Shown: positions 25,131 to 37,044, counted from the stretch's first letter. The stretch is 64,000 nt of DNA from Candidatus Saccharimonadota bacterium (GCA_028288995.1 JAQGHF010000002.1:1-64000); one strand, 5' to 3'. The notes: generated by a model from the sequence alone, not told the origin. Translations and numbers: made by a program.

Positions 25131-25204
25131 GGCGCGTTGGCGGAGCAGTTACGCAGCGGTCTGCAAAACCGCGTAGACGGGTGCAACTCCCGTACGTGCC
25201 TCCA
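25131..25204 (+). tRNA. tRNA-Cys (GCA), unusual A18/G55
   Basis: A 74-base cloverleaf. The acceptor GGCGCGT pairs with ACGTGCC, the discriminator U73 is as expected for Cys, and CCA is encoded. The anticodon stem GCGGT/ACCGC holds CTGCAAA (GCA). The D-loop GAGCAGTTA has A where G18 is expected, and the T-loop TGCAACT has G where U55 is expected. Both partners of the normally invariant G18-pseudouridine55 contact are therefore changed. Followed 16 bases later by tRNA-Leu. Confidence 0.95.
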
Positions 25205-25220
25205 TATAATTTTTGTCTAT

Positions 25221-25307
25221 GCGCGGATGATGGAATCGGTAGACATGAGAGACTTAAAATCTCTTGGCCTTAGGGCCGTGCGGGTTCAAGTCCCGCTCTG
25301 CGCACCA
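25221..25307 (+). tRNA. tRNA-Leu (TAA)
   Basis: An 87-base class II tRNA. The acceptor GCGCGGA pairs with TCTGCGC, the discriminator is A, and CCA is encoded. Anticodon loop CTTAAAA (TAA). A variable arm (TTGGCCTTAGGGCCG) is present; D-loop GG and T-loop TTCAAGT are canonical. Confidence 0.96.
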
Positions 25308-25377
25308 TATTTTAGAAACTCGGTTTTTGACCGGGTTTTTGTTATACTGAGAGGATAATTAAATAGAGGGAAATATA

Positions 25378-25941
25378 ATGTTAACGGTTTGGATTATTGT
25401 TGCAGTTATCGTAGTGATTGCCCTGTTCTTTTGGGCAACATACAATGGTTTGGTCACACTTCGTGTCCGTGTTGACGAAGCATGGAGCGACATCAACGTA
25501 CAGCTAAAACGACGTTTGGATTTGATTCCAAACCTTATTGAAACCGTTAAGGGCTACGCGGCACACGAAAGTGGTGTTTTCACTGCAGTAACCGAAGCTC
25601 GTGCAAATGTCTTGAGCGCTAAGGGTGTTAAAGAAACTGCTGCAGCAGACAACCAATTCGAAGGAACACTAAAGAGCCTTTTTGCAGTTTCTGAAGCATA
25701 CCCTGACCTAAAGACAAACCAAAACTTCCAAGAACTTCAAGCTGAACTTGTCGATACAGAAGACAAAATTCAGGCATCTCGCCGTTTCTACAACAGTGGT
25801 GTTCGTGATCTTAATACAAAGATCCAAACATTCCCTCATAATATCGTTGCCTCTCTCTTTCACTTTGTTCTTCGTGACTTCTTTGAAGTCGACGAGGCAG
25901 AGCAAGCAGCAGCAAACAAACCAACTGAAGTTAAGTTTTAA
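25378..25941 (+). CDS. lemA: LemA family protein
   Basis: 187 residues. One N-terminal membrane helix (WIIVAVIVVIALFFWATYN, about 4-22), then NGLVTLRVRVDEAWSDIN and LKRRLDLIPNLIETVKGYAA, the LemA signature, and the C-terminal FPHNIVASLF. The protein forms a long helical bundle facing outside. It lies directly before htpX, a pairing seen in many bacteria and thought to serve membrane protein quality control. Confidence 0.95.
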   Translation: MLTVWIIVAVIVVIALFFWATYNGLVTLRVRVDEAWSDINVQLKRRLDLIPNLIETVKGYAAHESGVFTAVTEARANVLSAKGVKETAAADNQFEGTLKSLFAVSEAYPDLKTNQNFQELQAELVDTEDKIQASRRFYNSGVRDLNTKIQTFPHNIVASLFHFVLRDFFEVDEAEQAAANKPTEVKF

Positions 25942-25980
25942 TCCTCTAAAAGCACACAAAGAAATGAAGCTCTAATCTGT

Positions 25981-25986
25981 TATAAT
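25981..25986 (+). promoter_or_regulatory. -10 box of htpX
   Basis: TGTTATAAT ends 10 bases before ATG 25997, so any leader is only a few bases and the GAGG in between may not be transcribed. Confidence 0.55.
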
Positions 25987-25996
25987 AGAGGTAATC

Positions 25997-26858
25997 ATGT
26001 ATAGAGCGATTGCCGCAAATAAACGAAACACAGTGCTGATTATGGCTGTTTTTGTGGCGCTTATTAGCGCAATTGGATACACTGTCAGTCTTTATTTTAA
26101 TAACACATCGGTCGTTTTTTGGGTGATTGCCGGTGCCGCGTTGTATGCACTTATTCAGTACTTTGCAGCAAGCTCACTTGCGATTGCAGTGTCAGGTGCA
26201 CAGGAGATTGAAAAGAAAGATAACCCGCGGCTATTTCGCATTGTTGAAAATCTTGCAATCACACTTGGCATTCCAACACCAAAAGTGTATATCATTCAGG
26301 ATCCTGCGCCGAATGCATTTGCGACTGGTCGTGATCCAAAGCATGCAGTTGTTGCAGCAACAACTGGCATTCTTGAAGTTATGGATGATAGGGAACTTGA
26401 AGCGGTGATGGCGCACGAAATGGGACATGTCCAAAATTACGACATTCGTGTCAGCATGATTGCATTTGGACTGGTCAGTGTGATCGGTATTTTGGCTGAC
26501 GTTGTGATGCGAATGTTTTTCTTTGGCGATAACCGACGTGACAATAACGCGAATCCCATTGTCCTCATACTTGGGCTGGTTGTCGTTATCTTGGCACCAA
26601 TTATTGCAGCTATCGTGCAACTTGCGATTAGTCGACAACGTGAATATCTTGCAGACGCAACAAGTGTCGTGACAACGCATGATTCAGATGCTATGGTAGA
26701 TGCACTGCGAAAGCTTGAGGCCTACGGACGACCTATGAAAAGACAAAATACATCAGCGGCACATATGTTTTTGAATGACCCACTAAAGCCTGGTATTCTT
26801 TCTCGACTCTTTAGTACCCACCCGCCTCTGGCTGATCGTATAAAAAGGTTACAAACAA

Positions 26859-26875
<17 letters not shown>
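25997..26875 (+). CDS. htpX: HtpX-type membrane zinc metalloprotease (M48)
   Basis: 292 residues. Two N-terminal membrane helices (about 14-31 and 38-58), the zinc site HEMGH (about 140-144), two more helices (about 155-180 and 187-210), and the third ligand Glu in RQREYLADA (about 215). It degrades or clips damaged membrane proteins. Separated from lemA by its own promoter. Its end overlaps the next gene by 17 bases. Confidence 0.95.
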
Positions 26876-29927
<3,052 letters not shown>

Positions 29928-29928
<1 letters not shown>

Positions 29929-30557
29929 TGCCAACATTCATTTTCAATAAACTTATCCGCGACAAGTTACGTGCCGAATATATTCGTATGGGTCAAAAAG
30001 CCGAATATCGAAAGTTATCGAAACACGAGCTGAGCAAAGAACTCGTTAATAAAATTATTGAAGAAGTAAACGAAATTCCTATTGAAGGATCAAAAGACGA
30101 AATCATTGCTGAGCTAGCAGATGCAAAGCAGGCTATGGATGATCTGATGCAGCTTCATGCCATTACGGAAAGTGAAATTACCAAAATTCAAAAAATGAAA
30201 TTTGAGAAAAAGGGTGGATTTAGCGAAGGTACTTTCGTTATTTCGCTCGAATTAAAAGACGATGATGAATGGGTTGAGTATTATCGTAAAGAACCGACTA
30301 TTTTTATTGAAGCAAGTGCTGACGAAAAGCCACTTGTCCTTCCACTTATTGCAGCAGGCGTGTATGAACATTACAAAGGCAAGCGCTATGAAGTCGTGGG
30401 CGTTGGACTTGATTCGGAGACGATGAAGCCAGTCGTTGTGTACATGCCACTGTATGAAACAACCGTCCCGTTCTGGGTGCGACCTTACGAAATGTTTTTA
30501 GAATTTGTTGATGTCGATGGTAAGAAAGTAGAAAGGTTTAAAAAGATTAATGAGTAA
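29928..30557 (+). CDS. MazG-like NTP pyrophosphohydrolase fused to DUF1653
   Basis: 209 residues in two parts. Residues 1-105 match the short MazG-like proteins (FNKLIRDKL start, then ELVNKIIEEVNEI and EIIAELADAKQAMDDL with the acidic metal-binding ExxE...ExxD helices). Residues 140-200 match DUF1653 (GVYEHYKGKRYEVVGVGLD, PFWVRPYEMFLE). The first removes abnormal nucleotides; DUF1653 is of unknown role. The fusion is not one I recall as common. One-base overlap with ligA (TAATG) and an 8-base overlap with the next gene. Confidence 0.85.
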
Positions 30558-30921
30558 ACGTCAGTACATCCTTCGCCACGGGAAAAGAGTTGGTACTGCA
30601 ATTGTCGGTGGTCTTATTGTCCTTATTGGGCTTATCCTTGTTCCATATCCAGGTCCTGGCTGGCTGATCGTTTTTGCGGGACTTGCTATTCTTGCGACGG
30701 AATTTGTATTTGCGGCTAAGGCGCTCGAATGGCTTAAAGAAAAGTATGAAACCTGGAAGTTGTGGGTAAAGCGTCAGCCGAAAATTTTACAAATCCTGAT
30801 CCTTGGGTCTACTGGACTCGTCGTATTGGCGACGGTATGGATTTTGAACACATTTGGACTGATTGATAACTTCTTTAACCTTAATCAAGAGTGGCTGCAT
30901 TCGCCAATACTAAGTAAGTAG
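30550..30921 (+). CDS. PGPGW-motif membrane protein
   Basis: 123 residues. Two hydrophobic hairpins, the first holding LVPYPGPGWLIVFAGLAIL (about 35-53), the hallmark of the PGPGW/TIGR02611 family of small membrane proteins. A basic loop (KEKYETWKLWVKRQPK) separates the helices. Function unknown; in Actinobacteria it is widespread. Overlaps the preceding gene by 8 bases. Confidence 0.85.
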   Translation: MSKRQYILRHGKRVGTAIVGGLIVLIGLILVPYPGPGWLIVFAGLAILATEFVFAAKALEWLKEKYETWKLWVKRQPKILQILILGSTGLVVLATVWILNTFGLIDNFFNLNQEWLHSPILSK

Positions 30922-30931
30922 CTTGGAATAT

Positions 30932-31966
30932 ATGGAAGACACGAATAAACATACACGAGACATACTCTACCAACAAGGCGCAGCTTTAATTCCGGCAATT
31001 GCCTATGGGGATGCCGCCGGACTACCTGTTGAAACCAGAAGTGCAGCATATATTTCTGAAAAATACGGTGTCATTAATGAACTTATTCCTACGAAGGAGA
31101 ATCCTTTTTATGGCTCTGTCGATCACCCAGGTACATGGAGTGATGATACGCAGCTGACACTAGCGGTTGCGAAGGCACTGATTAAAGCAGGCGATTTTAG
31201 CCTCGAAGTACTGACCGAAACACATCTTGAAGCCTACGACGAAACTGCCGAAATCATGCGTAAGGGCAAATTAGTGAAACGGGGTTGGGGCGGATCGACA
31301 ACCGCTGCAATGGAAAAGCTTCACGATGGAATTGATCCAGCAGAAACAGGAACGATTGATGGCGCAGGCAACGGTGTTCTCATGAAGATGGCGCCACTAG
31401 CCTACTGGCAAGCAGTACGTCGACCTGACATGCGAGTAATATTCAATCAATATGACCAACTCACGAATATGACGCATAACAGTGCGGTCGCACGACTGAC
31501 AACGCGCGTGCATGGTGATATGCTTGGCTATTTGCTGCGCGAAGAATATGACAAAAAACAATTCATGAACGTGTTGGAAGGATCACTCGCGCTGCATGAA
31601 TTCGAGACGCGAGAACTAGGTGGTATTCAGCCTGGATTCCTGCGTGACCAACTGAAATACCTTTATGGGTCAGTCAATAAAGAAACCATTCTTTCTGAAA
31701 CTGATGGAAGAGGATTTTACGCACCACAAACATTGGCGATGGCATACGGTGCATTCATGGCGCACGACGGAAACTTCACTCCTGCTGTGTATGAGGCAGT
31801 AAACCTTGGTGGTGATACAGACAGCCTTGCGTCAATCGTTGCATCGATGAGCGCATTCAAGACAAAAGAGGTACTCAGGATGCCGATTGATCATCAAAAT
31901 CTTGAACGACTTGATGAACTAAAATCGGTGTCGCGAAAATTAGCGGAGGCAGCATTAGGTAATTAG
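30932..31966 (+). CDS. ADP-ribosylglycohydrolase family protein
   Basis: 344 residues from ATG 30932; a TTG nine bases upstream is the alternative. Metal-binding motifs of the DraG/ARH fold are present: IAYGDAAGLPVE (about 19-30), GTWSDDTQLTLA (SDDT, about 69-72) and GGDTDSLASI (GDTD, about 285-290). These enzymes remove ADP-ribose from proteins, nucleic acids or small adducts. Third in the ligA-MazG-PGPGW run. Confidence 0.9.
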   Translation: MEDTNKHTRDILYQQGAALIPAIAYGDAAGLPVETRSAAYISEKYGVINELIPTKENPFYGSVDHPGTWSDDTQLTLAVAKALIKAGDFSLEVLTETHLEAYDETAEIMRKGKLVKRGWGGSTTAAMEKLHDGIDPAETGTIDGAGNGVLMKMAPLAYWQAVRRPDMRVIFNQYDQLTNMTHNSAVARLTTRVHGDMLGYLLREEYDKKQFMNVLEGSLALHEFETRELGGIQPGFLRDQLKYLYGSVNKETILSETDGRGFYAPQTLAMAYGAFMAHDGNFTPAVYEAVNLGGDTDSLASIVASMSAFKTKEVLRMPIDHQNLERLDELKSVSRKLAEAALGN

Positions 31967-32017
31967 TGTCAGTCGAAGCTTCGAGAAAGGGTCTCGAGGT
32001 TGTCGCACTAAAAGGGC

Positions 32018-32050
32018 AAAAAAATAACCCCTCGCGTAGGAGGGGTTATT
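32018..32050 (-). terminator. bidirectional terminator, mainly for the RRM gene
   Basis: Stem AATAACCCCTC/GAGGGGTTATT (32023-32033 with 32040-32050). On the minus strand it is followed by seven T, ending the RRM gene; it also faces the stop of the ADP-ribosylglycohydrolase gene. Confidence 0.85.
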
Positions 32051-32062
32051 TGAAACACTGGA

Positions 32063-32365
32063 TTACCAGCTACGCTGACGGAATGAACCGCCGTCGTTGT
32101 TTCGTGGGCGATCTTCTTTAGGTCGTGCAAGACTAACGTTTATTGGACGTCCGTCAAGTTCTTTACCGTTTAGTTGATCAACAGCTTTGTTGTTGTTTGC
32201 TTCATCAGCAAACTCAACGAAACCGAATCCCTTTGAGCGGCCGCTTTCGCGGTCCATAACGACACGTGCACTAGTCACTTCGCCGATAGTCTCAAAGAAA
32301 GCTTTCAAACTGTCATCAGTAGTTGCGTAAGCAAGGCTACCGATGAAAAGATTTTGTGATGCCAT
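32063..32365 (-). CDS. RNA-binding protein with one RRM
   Basis: 100 residues. RNP2 LFIGSL (6-11) and RNP1 KGFGFVEF (about 45-52) define the RRM; the last 18 residues are a basic, disordered tail (RPKEDRPRNNDGGSFRQRSW shortened here). Similar to bacterial cold-shock/Rbp proteins of cyanobacteria and CPR. Role in RNA handling. Its start is preceded by AGAAGAAAAGAAGTAGATATCC, a purine-rich stretch with AAGAAG rather than a canonical Shine-Dalgarno. Single-gene unit with its own terminator. Confidence 0.92.
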   Translation of the reverse strand: MASQNLFIGSLAYATTDDSLKAFFETIGEVTSARVVMDRESGRSKGFGFVEFADEANNNKAVDQLNGKELDGRPINVSLARPKEDRPRNNDGGSFRQRSW

Positions 32366-32537
32366 ATTGGATATCTACTTCTTTTCTTCTCTAATTACTT
32401 GTTGCCAGATCGACCATGACGACAGTATTACGGTGAAGAAGAGAGGATATCTATGGTGAGATAAGCGCTCGTATCCACTTTGGTACGCGTTGTGCTTCTG
32501 AACGCTTACTAGTTAAGCATATTCTCAAATAAAATAC

Positions 32538-32725
32538 TAGTCCCACCCCTGAACTAGAAAGACTTGTGCTTATGCTAAAAACGAGGCATAATGACACTAT
32601 GCTGATGCGCTAGTGGGACAAAGTCCTTTGCGCGACAAAATAAACACGTCAACAAAAAACGGCGTCCCGGGTGGGCGCGCAGCAGCCGAAAGTACGTCTC
32701 TTCTCATACGGAGGCGTGTTTTTGT
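32538..32725 (+). ncRNA. structured leader or small RNA upstream of the Mur ligase
   Basis: Within the 408-base gap 32366-32773, several nested inverted repeats occur: GTCCCAC (about 32541) with GTGGGAC (32613), GGAC-aaa-GTCC, CGGC...GCCG around a GC-rich CCCGGGTGGGCGCGC, and AAACACG (32643-32649) with CGTGTTT (32715-32721). The last is followed by TTTGTTTT, a terminator-like end. This could be a free small RNA or a leader controlling the gene at 32774. Bases 32366-32530 hold the RRM gene's upstream region and nothing else I can name. Confidence 0.45.
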
Positions 32726-32773
32726 TTTATGGTTATGGTTCTTGGCTATAAAATGTATGCAATAATAGAGCTA

Positions 32774-34057
32774 ATGTTCAAAAACTACATCCAGCGAAAA
32801 CTAGAGGGGTATGTGAAGAAGTATCTTCGCGTTCATCCTGATATCAAATTGATTATCGTCACCGGCTCTGTCGGCAAAACTAGTACAAAAGTTGCGATTG
32901 GAACGGTACTTTCAGAAAAATTTCGTGTTCGTCTTCACGAGGGTAATCATAATGCCGAGCTAAGTACACCGCTTGCCATCCTTGGCATCGAGTATCCGAC
33001 CACACTAAAATCTGTTGGTGCATGGCTGGCGATCTTTAAGGCTGCACGGCTTCGTATTAAACAGCCGTCAGATGTTGATGTGATTGTCCAAGAAGTAGGA
33101 AGTGATGGGATTGGGCAAGTGCCACACTTTGGTACCTATGCAACACCATACATTGCTGTTGTGACGGCTGTGTCTGAAGAGCACATGGAATTCTTTAAAA
33201 CGTTGGATGCAGTTGCGGCTGAAGAACTTTCTGCTGCAAATTTTAGCGAACGGGCACTGATTAACCGTGATAATATCGCTGGAAAATACGCCGAGGACCT
33301 GACGAACGCCAATATCAATACGTACGGCACTACTGATGCGGCCGAGTATCACTTTACCCAGGAAGATTTCACACTAGAAGATGGTTTTACTGGATTGTTC
33401 AGGGTTCGCGGTGAATTTGATATGGGAATTAAGGTACATCTGAAAGTTTTTGGTGAGCATAGCATTCGTGCAGCGGTTGCGGCTGGTGCGGTCGGTATTC
33501 GCTTAGGATTATCAGAGGATGAACTTCGAAATGGACTTGAAAAGATCCGAGCAGTCAGCGGTCGCATGAATGTGCTTCGTGGTGTCAAAGACACGATTAT
33601 TATCGATGATACGTATAATTCAAGTCCGCTCGCTATAGAATCGGCGCTCGAAGCACTGTACCAATTATCGGTGCCACAAAAAATCGCGGTCTTAGGAAGC
33701 ATGAATGAATTAGGCGATTCGTCCCCTGCCGCACATGAAGCGGTTGGAAAACTTTGTAACGGAAATCAATTAGCCTATGTCGTGACGGTTGGTGACGATG
33801 CAGAAAAATATCTTGCACCTGCTGCACAAACGAATGGCTGTCAGGTCGTGAGCTTTAAGACCGCACTTGAGGCAGGCGCTTTTGTCCATAAAGTCTTGGA
33901 AGAGGGCGCTGCGATTCTCTTTAAGGGTTCACAAGGTGGTATTTATCTCGAAGAAGCAGTCAAGATCGTGTTACATTCTACTGAAGAAGAATCAAAACTG
34001 GTTCGACAATCGCCGCAGTGGCTTGAAACAAAACAGAACTTCTTTTCAAAGTTTTAA
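32774..34057 (+). CDS. murF: Mur ligase, MurF-like
   Basis: 427 residues from ATG 32774. The ATP loop is IVTGSVGKTSTK (about 26-37), with EGNHNAELSTPLAILG after it (carrying the substrate-domain NxxxxxG pattern), HGEHS-like FGEHSIRAAVAA in the middle and IDDTYNSSPLAIESAL in the C-terminal domain, the MurF/CapB pattern. It would add D-Ala-D-Ala to the UDP-muramoyl tripeptide in the cytoplasm. The N-terminal substrate domain of standard MurF is largely missing, so a related amide ligase of wall synthesis is possible. AATAAT ends 9 bases before the start. Confidence 0.82.
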   Translation: MFKNYIQRKLEGYVKKYLRVHPDIKLIIVTGSVGKTSTKVAIGTVLSEKFRVRLHEGNHNAELSTPLAILGIEYPTTLKSVGAWLAIFKAARLRIKQPSDVDVIVQEVGSDGIGQVPHFGTYATPYIAVVTAVSEEHMEFFKTLDAVAAEELSAANFSERALINRDNIAGKYAEDLTNANINTYGTTDAAEYHFTQEDFTLEDGFTGLFRVRGEFDMGIKVHLKVFGEHSIRAAVAAGAVGIRLGLSEDELRNGLEKIRAVSGRMNVLRGVKDTIIIDDTYNSSPLAIESALEALYQLSVPQKIAVLGSMNELGDSSPAAHEAVGKLCNGNQLAYVVTVGDDAEKYLAPAAQTNGCQVVSFKTALEAGAFVHKVLEEGAAILFKGSQGGIYLEEAVKIVLHSTEEESKLVRQSPQWLETKQNFFSKF

Positions 34058-34085
34058 GTCTCTGTTGTAGCGGCAACAGGTTTGC

Positions 34086-34091
34086 TATACT
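34086..34091 (+). promoter_or_regulatory. -10 box of leuS
   Basis: TGCTATACT ends 10 bases before ATG 34102; the leader would be about 3-4 bases. Confidence 0.5.
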
Positions 34092-34101
34092 TGTAGAAGT
34101 T

Positions 34102-37029
34102 ATGCAGCGCTACAATCCGTCTGAAATTGAACCAAAGTGGCAACAAATCTGGGAGGACCAGAAAGCCAACGAAGTAAAAACTGACCCATCGAAACATAAG
34201 ATGTATGTGTCGGGTATGTTTCCGTATCCAAGTGGTGCTGGAATGCACACCGGACATGCCTTTAGCTGGGCAATCGTTGATGCAATTGCACGGTTCCATC
34301 GTCAACACGGTGAGAATGTTTTGAACCCAATCGGATGGGATACATTTGGACTACCAGCTGAAAATTATGCAATCAAAACAGGCACCTCACCTGCAGTTGC
34401 AACAGCGACAAATATCGCAAACTTTAAAAACCAATTCAAACGAATGGGTGTCAGTATTGATTGGTCCCGCGAGATTAATACCAGCGATCCGTCATATTAC
34501 AAGTGGACACAATGGGTATTTACGAAATTATTTGAACGAGGCTTGGCGTATCAAAAAGAATCACTCCAATGGTGGTGTCCTGTCGACAAGACCGTGCTTG
34601 CCAACGAACAGGTAGAAGCCGGTCATTGTTGGCGCTGCGGAAGCTTAGTTGAAAAGAAATTATTGAAACAATGGTTCTTCAAGATCACTGATTACGCAGA
34701 CTCGCTATTGGATGAAATCGAAGACCTTGACTGGCCACAGAAAATTAAAACAGCGCAGACGAATTGGATCGGGAAGTCGGTTGGGGCGGAAATAGAATTC
34801 TTAGTTGAAGAAACATCTGCAGCCCGAGTTTCTGCCGGAGCGAGCAGCCCGACAGAGACCCGGAGCGAAGCCGTTTCTGATGCTAAGAATTCTATTTCTG
34901 TCTTCACGACTCGCCCAGATACTATTTTCGGTGCGACTTTTATTGTTTTGGCGCCAGAGCATCCTCTATCTTTACAACTTGGAGTTGGGGATTTCAAAGC
35001 TGACCTTGAAGAGTATGTCAAAGCATCAGTGAAGAAGTCTGAAATTGAGCGTACCAACGACACCAAGGAAAAAACAGGTGTCTTCACTGGATCTTATGCA
35101 ATTAACCCAGCTAGTGGCGAAAAGACGCCGATTTGGGTAGCCGATTATGTCCTTGGTGGCTACGGAACTGGTGCGATTATGGCTGTCCCTGCACATGATG
35201 AGCGTGACTTCGCGTTTGCGAATAAATTCCGCTTACCGGTCATTGCTGTTGTTGAGCCTGAAACTGGTGTTCCACAAGAAAATCCTGAGTTCCGACAAAG
35301 TATTGTTGCCATCGTTCGTGATCCAAAAACAAATAAATACCTTTCGATTAATTGGGGTGCAAAGAATGGTGGCAACTTGTTTATAGGTGGCGGTCGTGAA
35401 GAAAACGAAGACATCGTTGAGACTGCAATCCGCGAAATTGCCGAAGAAACAGGCTACACACATGTCCAATTAGTCAGCCAAACTGGCAAGATGCACCACA
35501 ACTACTTTGCACATAGCAAAAATGTCGCTCGTCGCATTGAAGCGAATGCATTACTCTTCGATCTTATTGACGACGAAAAAGTTGAAACTGCACTTGAAGC
35601 TGATGAAAAGAATAAGTTTACCGTTGAGTGGCTGAATGAAACTGAAGCACTTTCAAAAGTATCTGATGAGTTACATGCGACAAGCTTCGAGCTACTGGTT
35701 GGTGGCAAAAACTATCACGGCGAAGGTGTCATGGTGAATAGTGGTCAGTTTGACGGCATGCAATCAAGTCAAGCTCGCGAAGCCATCGTTGCATGGCTTG
35801 AAGAGAAGAAACTTGGTCGTGAAAAGACAACCTACAAAATGCGCGATTGGCTCATTAGTCGTCAACGATATTGGGGTGCACCGATTCCAATTATTCATTG
35901 TCCTGATCACGGTGCAGTTGCTGTTCCTGAAGACCAGCTTCCTGTTGTGCTTCCTGAAATTGAAGACTACGCACCAAAAGGTGATGGTAAGTCTGCCTTA
36001 GCACGAGCGACTGACTGGGTGAATACCACCTGTCCTGAATGTGGAAAGCCTGCACTGCGTGAGACTGACACTATGGACGGTTACGCATGTAGTAGTTGGT
36101 ACTTGCTTCGTTATGCTGACCCTCAAAACGTCGAACAAGCTTGGGATCCCGAGGTTGTTAATTATTGGAATCCTGTTGACGTGTATGTTGGCGGTGACCA
36201 CGCCGTTGCGCACCTTTTGTATGTTCGTTTCTGGACACACGTTTTCTATGACATGGGTCTCGTTAATTTTAAAGAGCCTGTGAAGAAGTTAATTTACCAC
36301 GGCTATATTAATGCCGAAGATGGCACAAAGATGAGCAAGAGCAAAGGCAACGTCGTTGACCCACTTGATGTGATTGATTCTGGCTATGGCGCTGATGCAC
36401 TACGAACCTATTTGCTGTTCATGGGTCCAATCGAACTTGATGCAAGCTGGAGCACAAAAGGTGTTGCTGGCGTGTACCGGTTCCTTAACCGGGTATGGAC
36501 GGTGACGCAGCAATATCTTGAATCCGAAAAGAATAGTGAAATTAACGATCAGAAGCTCGCTGTTGCGTTGAACAAGACGATTAAAAAGGTGACTGATGAC
36601 ATTCGACGTCAAAGCTTTAATACTGCCATCGCAGGACTAATGGAATTTGTGAATGATCTATATAAATTGAAGCTTGATGGATTCTCCGAAAAAGGATGGC
36701 ACGATGCGTTAACCGCATTAGCACAGATGATTGCCGTATTTGCCCCACACATGGCGGATGAACTGTGGACACAACTTGGTGGCGAGGGCTTAGTTCAGAA
36801 TGCAACGTGGCCTTCATGGGACGATAGTCTCATTGTTGAAGATATGATTACGATTGCTATTCAGGTAAACGGAAAGCTTCGCGGTGAAGTCACAGTAGAG
36901 AAAAACGCCGATGCCGAAGAGATTAAGTCTCTTGCGCTCGCGCATGAAAATGTTGCGAAGTTTGTTGGCGACCAAAAACCGACCAAGATCATTTATGTTC
37001 CAGGCCGGCTTGTCAGTATCGTACTTTAG
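34102..37029 (+). CDS. leuS: leucyl-tRNA synthetase with inserted Nudix domain and palindromic insert
   Basis: 975 residues, about 110 more than usual bacterial LeuRS. HIGH motif HTGH (49-52), tRNA-editing CP1 domain with FTTRPDTIFGATF and GTGAIMAVPAHDERD, catalytic core ISRQRYWGAPIP, KMSKS at about 742-746, and anticodon-binding and C-terminal domains to the end. Two additions: residues about 230-266 come from a 110-base palindromic insert (34789-34898), and residues about 390-540 form a Nudix hydrolase fold (GGGREENE...REIAEETGY box near 429-452), between the editing domain and FNSGQFDG-type segment (VNSGQFDG). The reading frame is unbroken. Essential gene, so the hybrid protein is presumably functional. 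Confidence 0.95.
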   Translation: MQRYNPSEIEPKWQQIWEDQKANEVKTDPSKHKMYVSGMFPYPSGAGMHTGHAFSWAIVDAIARFHRQHGENVLNPIGWDTFGLPAENYAIKTGTSPAVATATNIANFKNQFKRMGVSIDWSREINTSDPSYYKWTQWVFTKLFERGLAYQKESLQWWCPVDKTVLANEQVEAGHCWRCGSLVEKKLLKQWFFKITDYADSLLDEIEDLDWPQKIKTAQTNWIGKSVGAEIEFLVEETSAARVSAGASSPTETRSEAVSDAKNSISVFTTRPDTIFGATFIVLAPEHPLSLQLGVGDFKADLEEYVKASVKKSEIERTNDTKEKTGVFTGSYAINPASGEKTPIWVADYVLGGYGTGAIMAVPAHDERDFAFANKFRLPVIAVVEPETGVPQENPEFRQSIVAIVRDPKTNKYLSINWGAKNGGNLFIGGGREENEDIVETAIREIAEETGYTHVQLVSQTGKMHHNYFAHSKNVARRIEANALLFDLIDDEKVETALEADEKNKFTVEWLNETEALSKVSDELHATSFELLVGGKNYHGEGVMVNSGQFDGMQSSQAREAIVAWLEEKKLGREKTTYKMRDWLISRQRYWGAPIPIIHCPDHGAVAVPEDQLPVVLPEIEDYAPKGDGKSALARATDWVNTTCPECGKPALRETDTMDGYACSSWYLLRYADPQNVEQAWDPEVVNYWNPVDVYVGGDHAVAHLLYVRFWTHVFYDMGLVNFKEPVKKLIYHGYINAEDGTKMSKSKGNVVDPLDVIDSGYGADALRTYLLFMGPIELDASWSTKGVAGVYRFLNRVWTVTQQYLESEKNSEINDQKLAVALNKTIKKVTDDIRRQSFNTAIAGLMEFVNDLYKLKLDGFSEKGWHDALTALAQMIAVFAPHMADELWTQLGGEGLVQNATWPSWDDSLIVEDMITIAIQVNGKLRGEVTVEKNADAEEIKSLALAHENVAKFVGDQKPTKIIYVPGRLVSIVL
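34789..34898 (+). repeat. 110-base in-frame palindromic insert in leuS
   Basis: Perfect 16-base terminal inverted repeats: GAAATAGAATTCTTAG (34789-34804) and CTAAGAATTCTATTTC (34883-34898). Inner AGAAAC/GTTTCT extends the stem. The protein text inside (Ala, Ser, Glu and Thr rich) has no counterpart in standard LeuRS, where this position is a short link before FTTRPDT. This resembles a MITE or a Rickettsia palindromic element tolerated inside a coding gene. Confidence 0.75.
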
Positions 37030-37044
37030 AAATCATTCGATAGA

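Noticed and set aside
32640-32725. SRP 4.5S RNA
   Set aside because: AGCAGC is present but the GGAA-type loop and the opposite CAGG strand are not convincing; left as unassigned structure.
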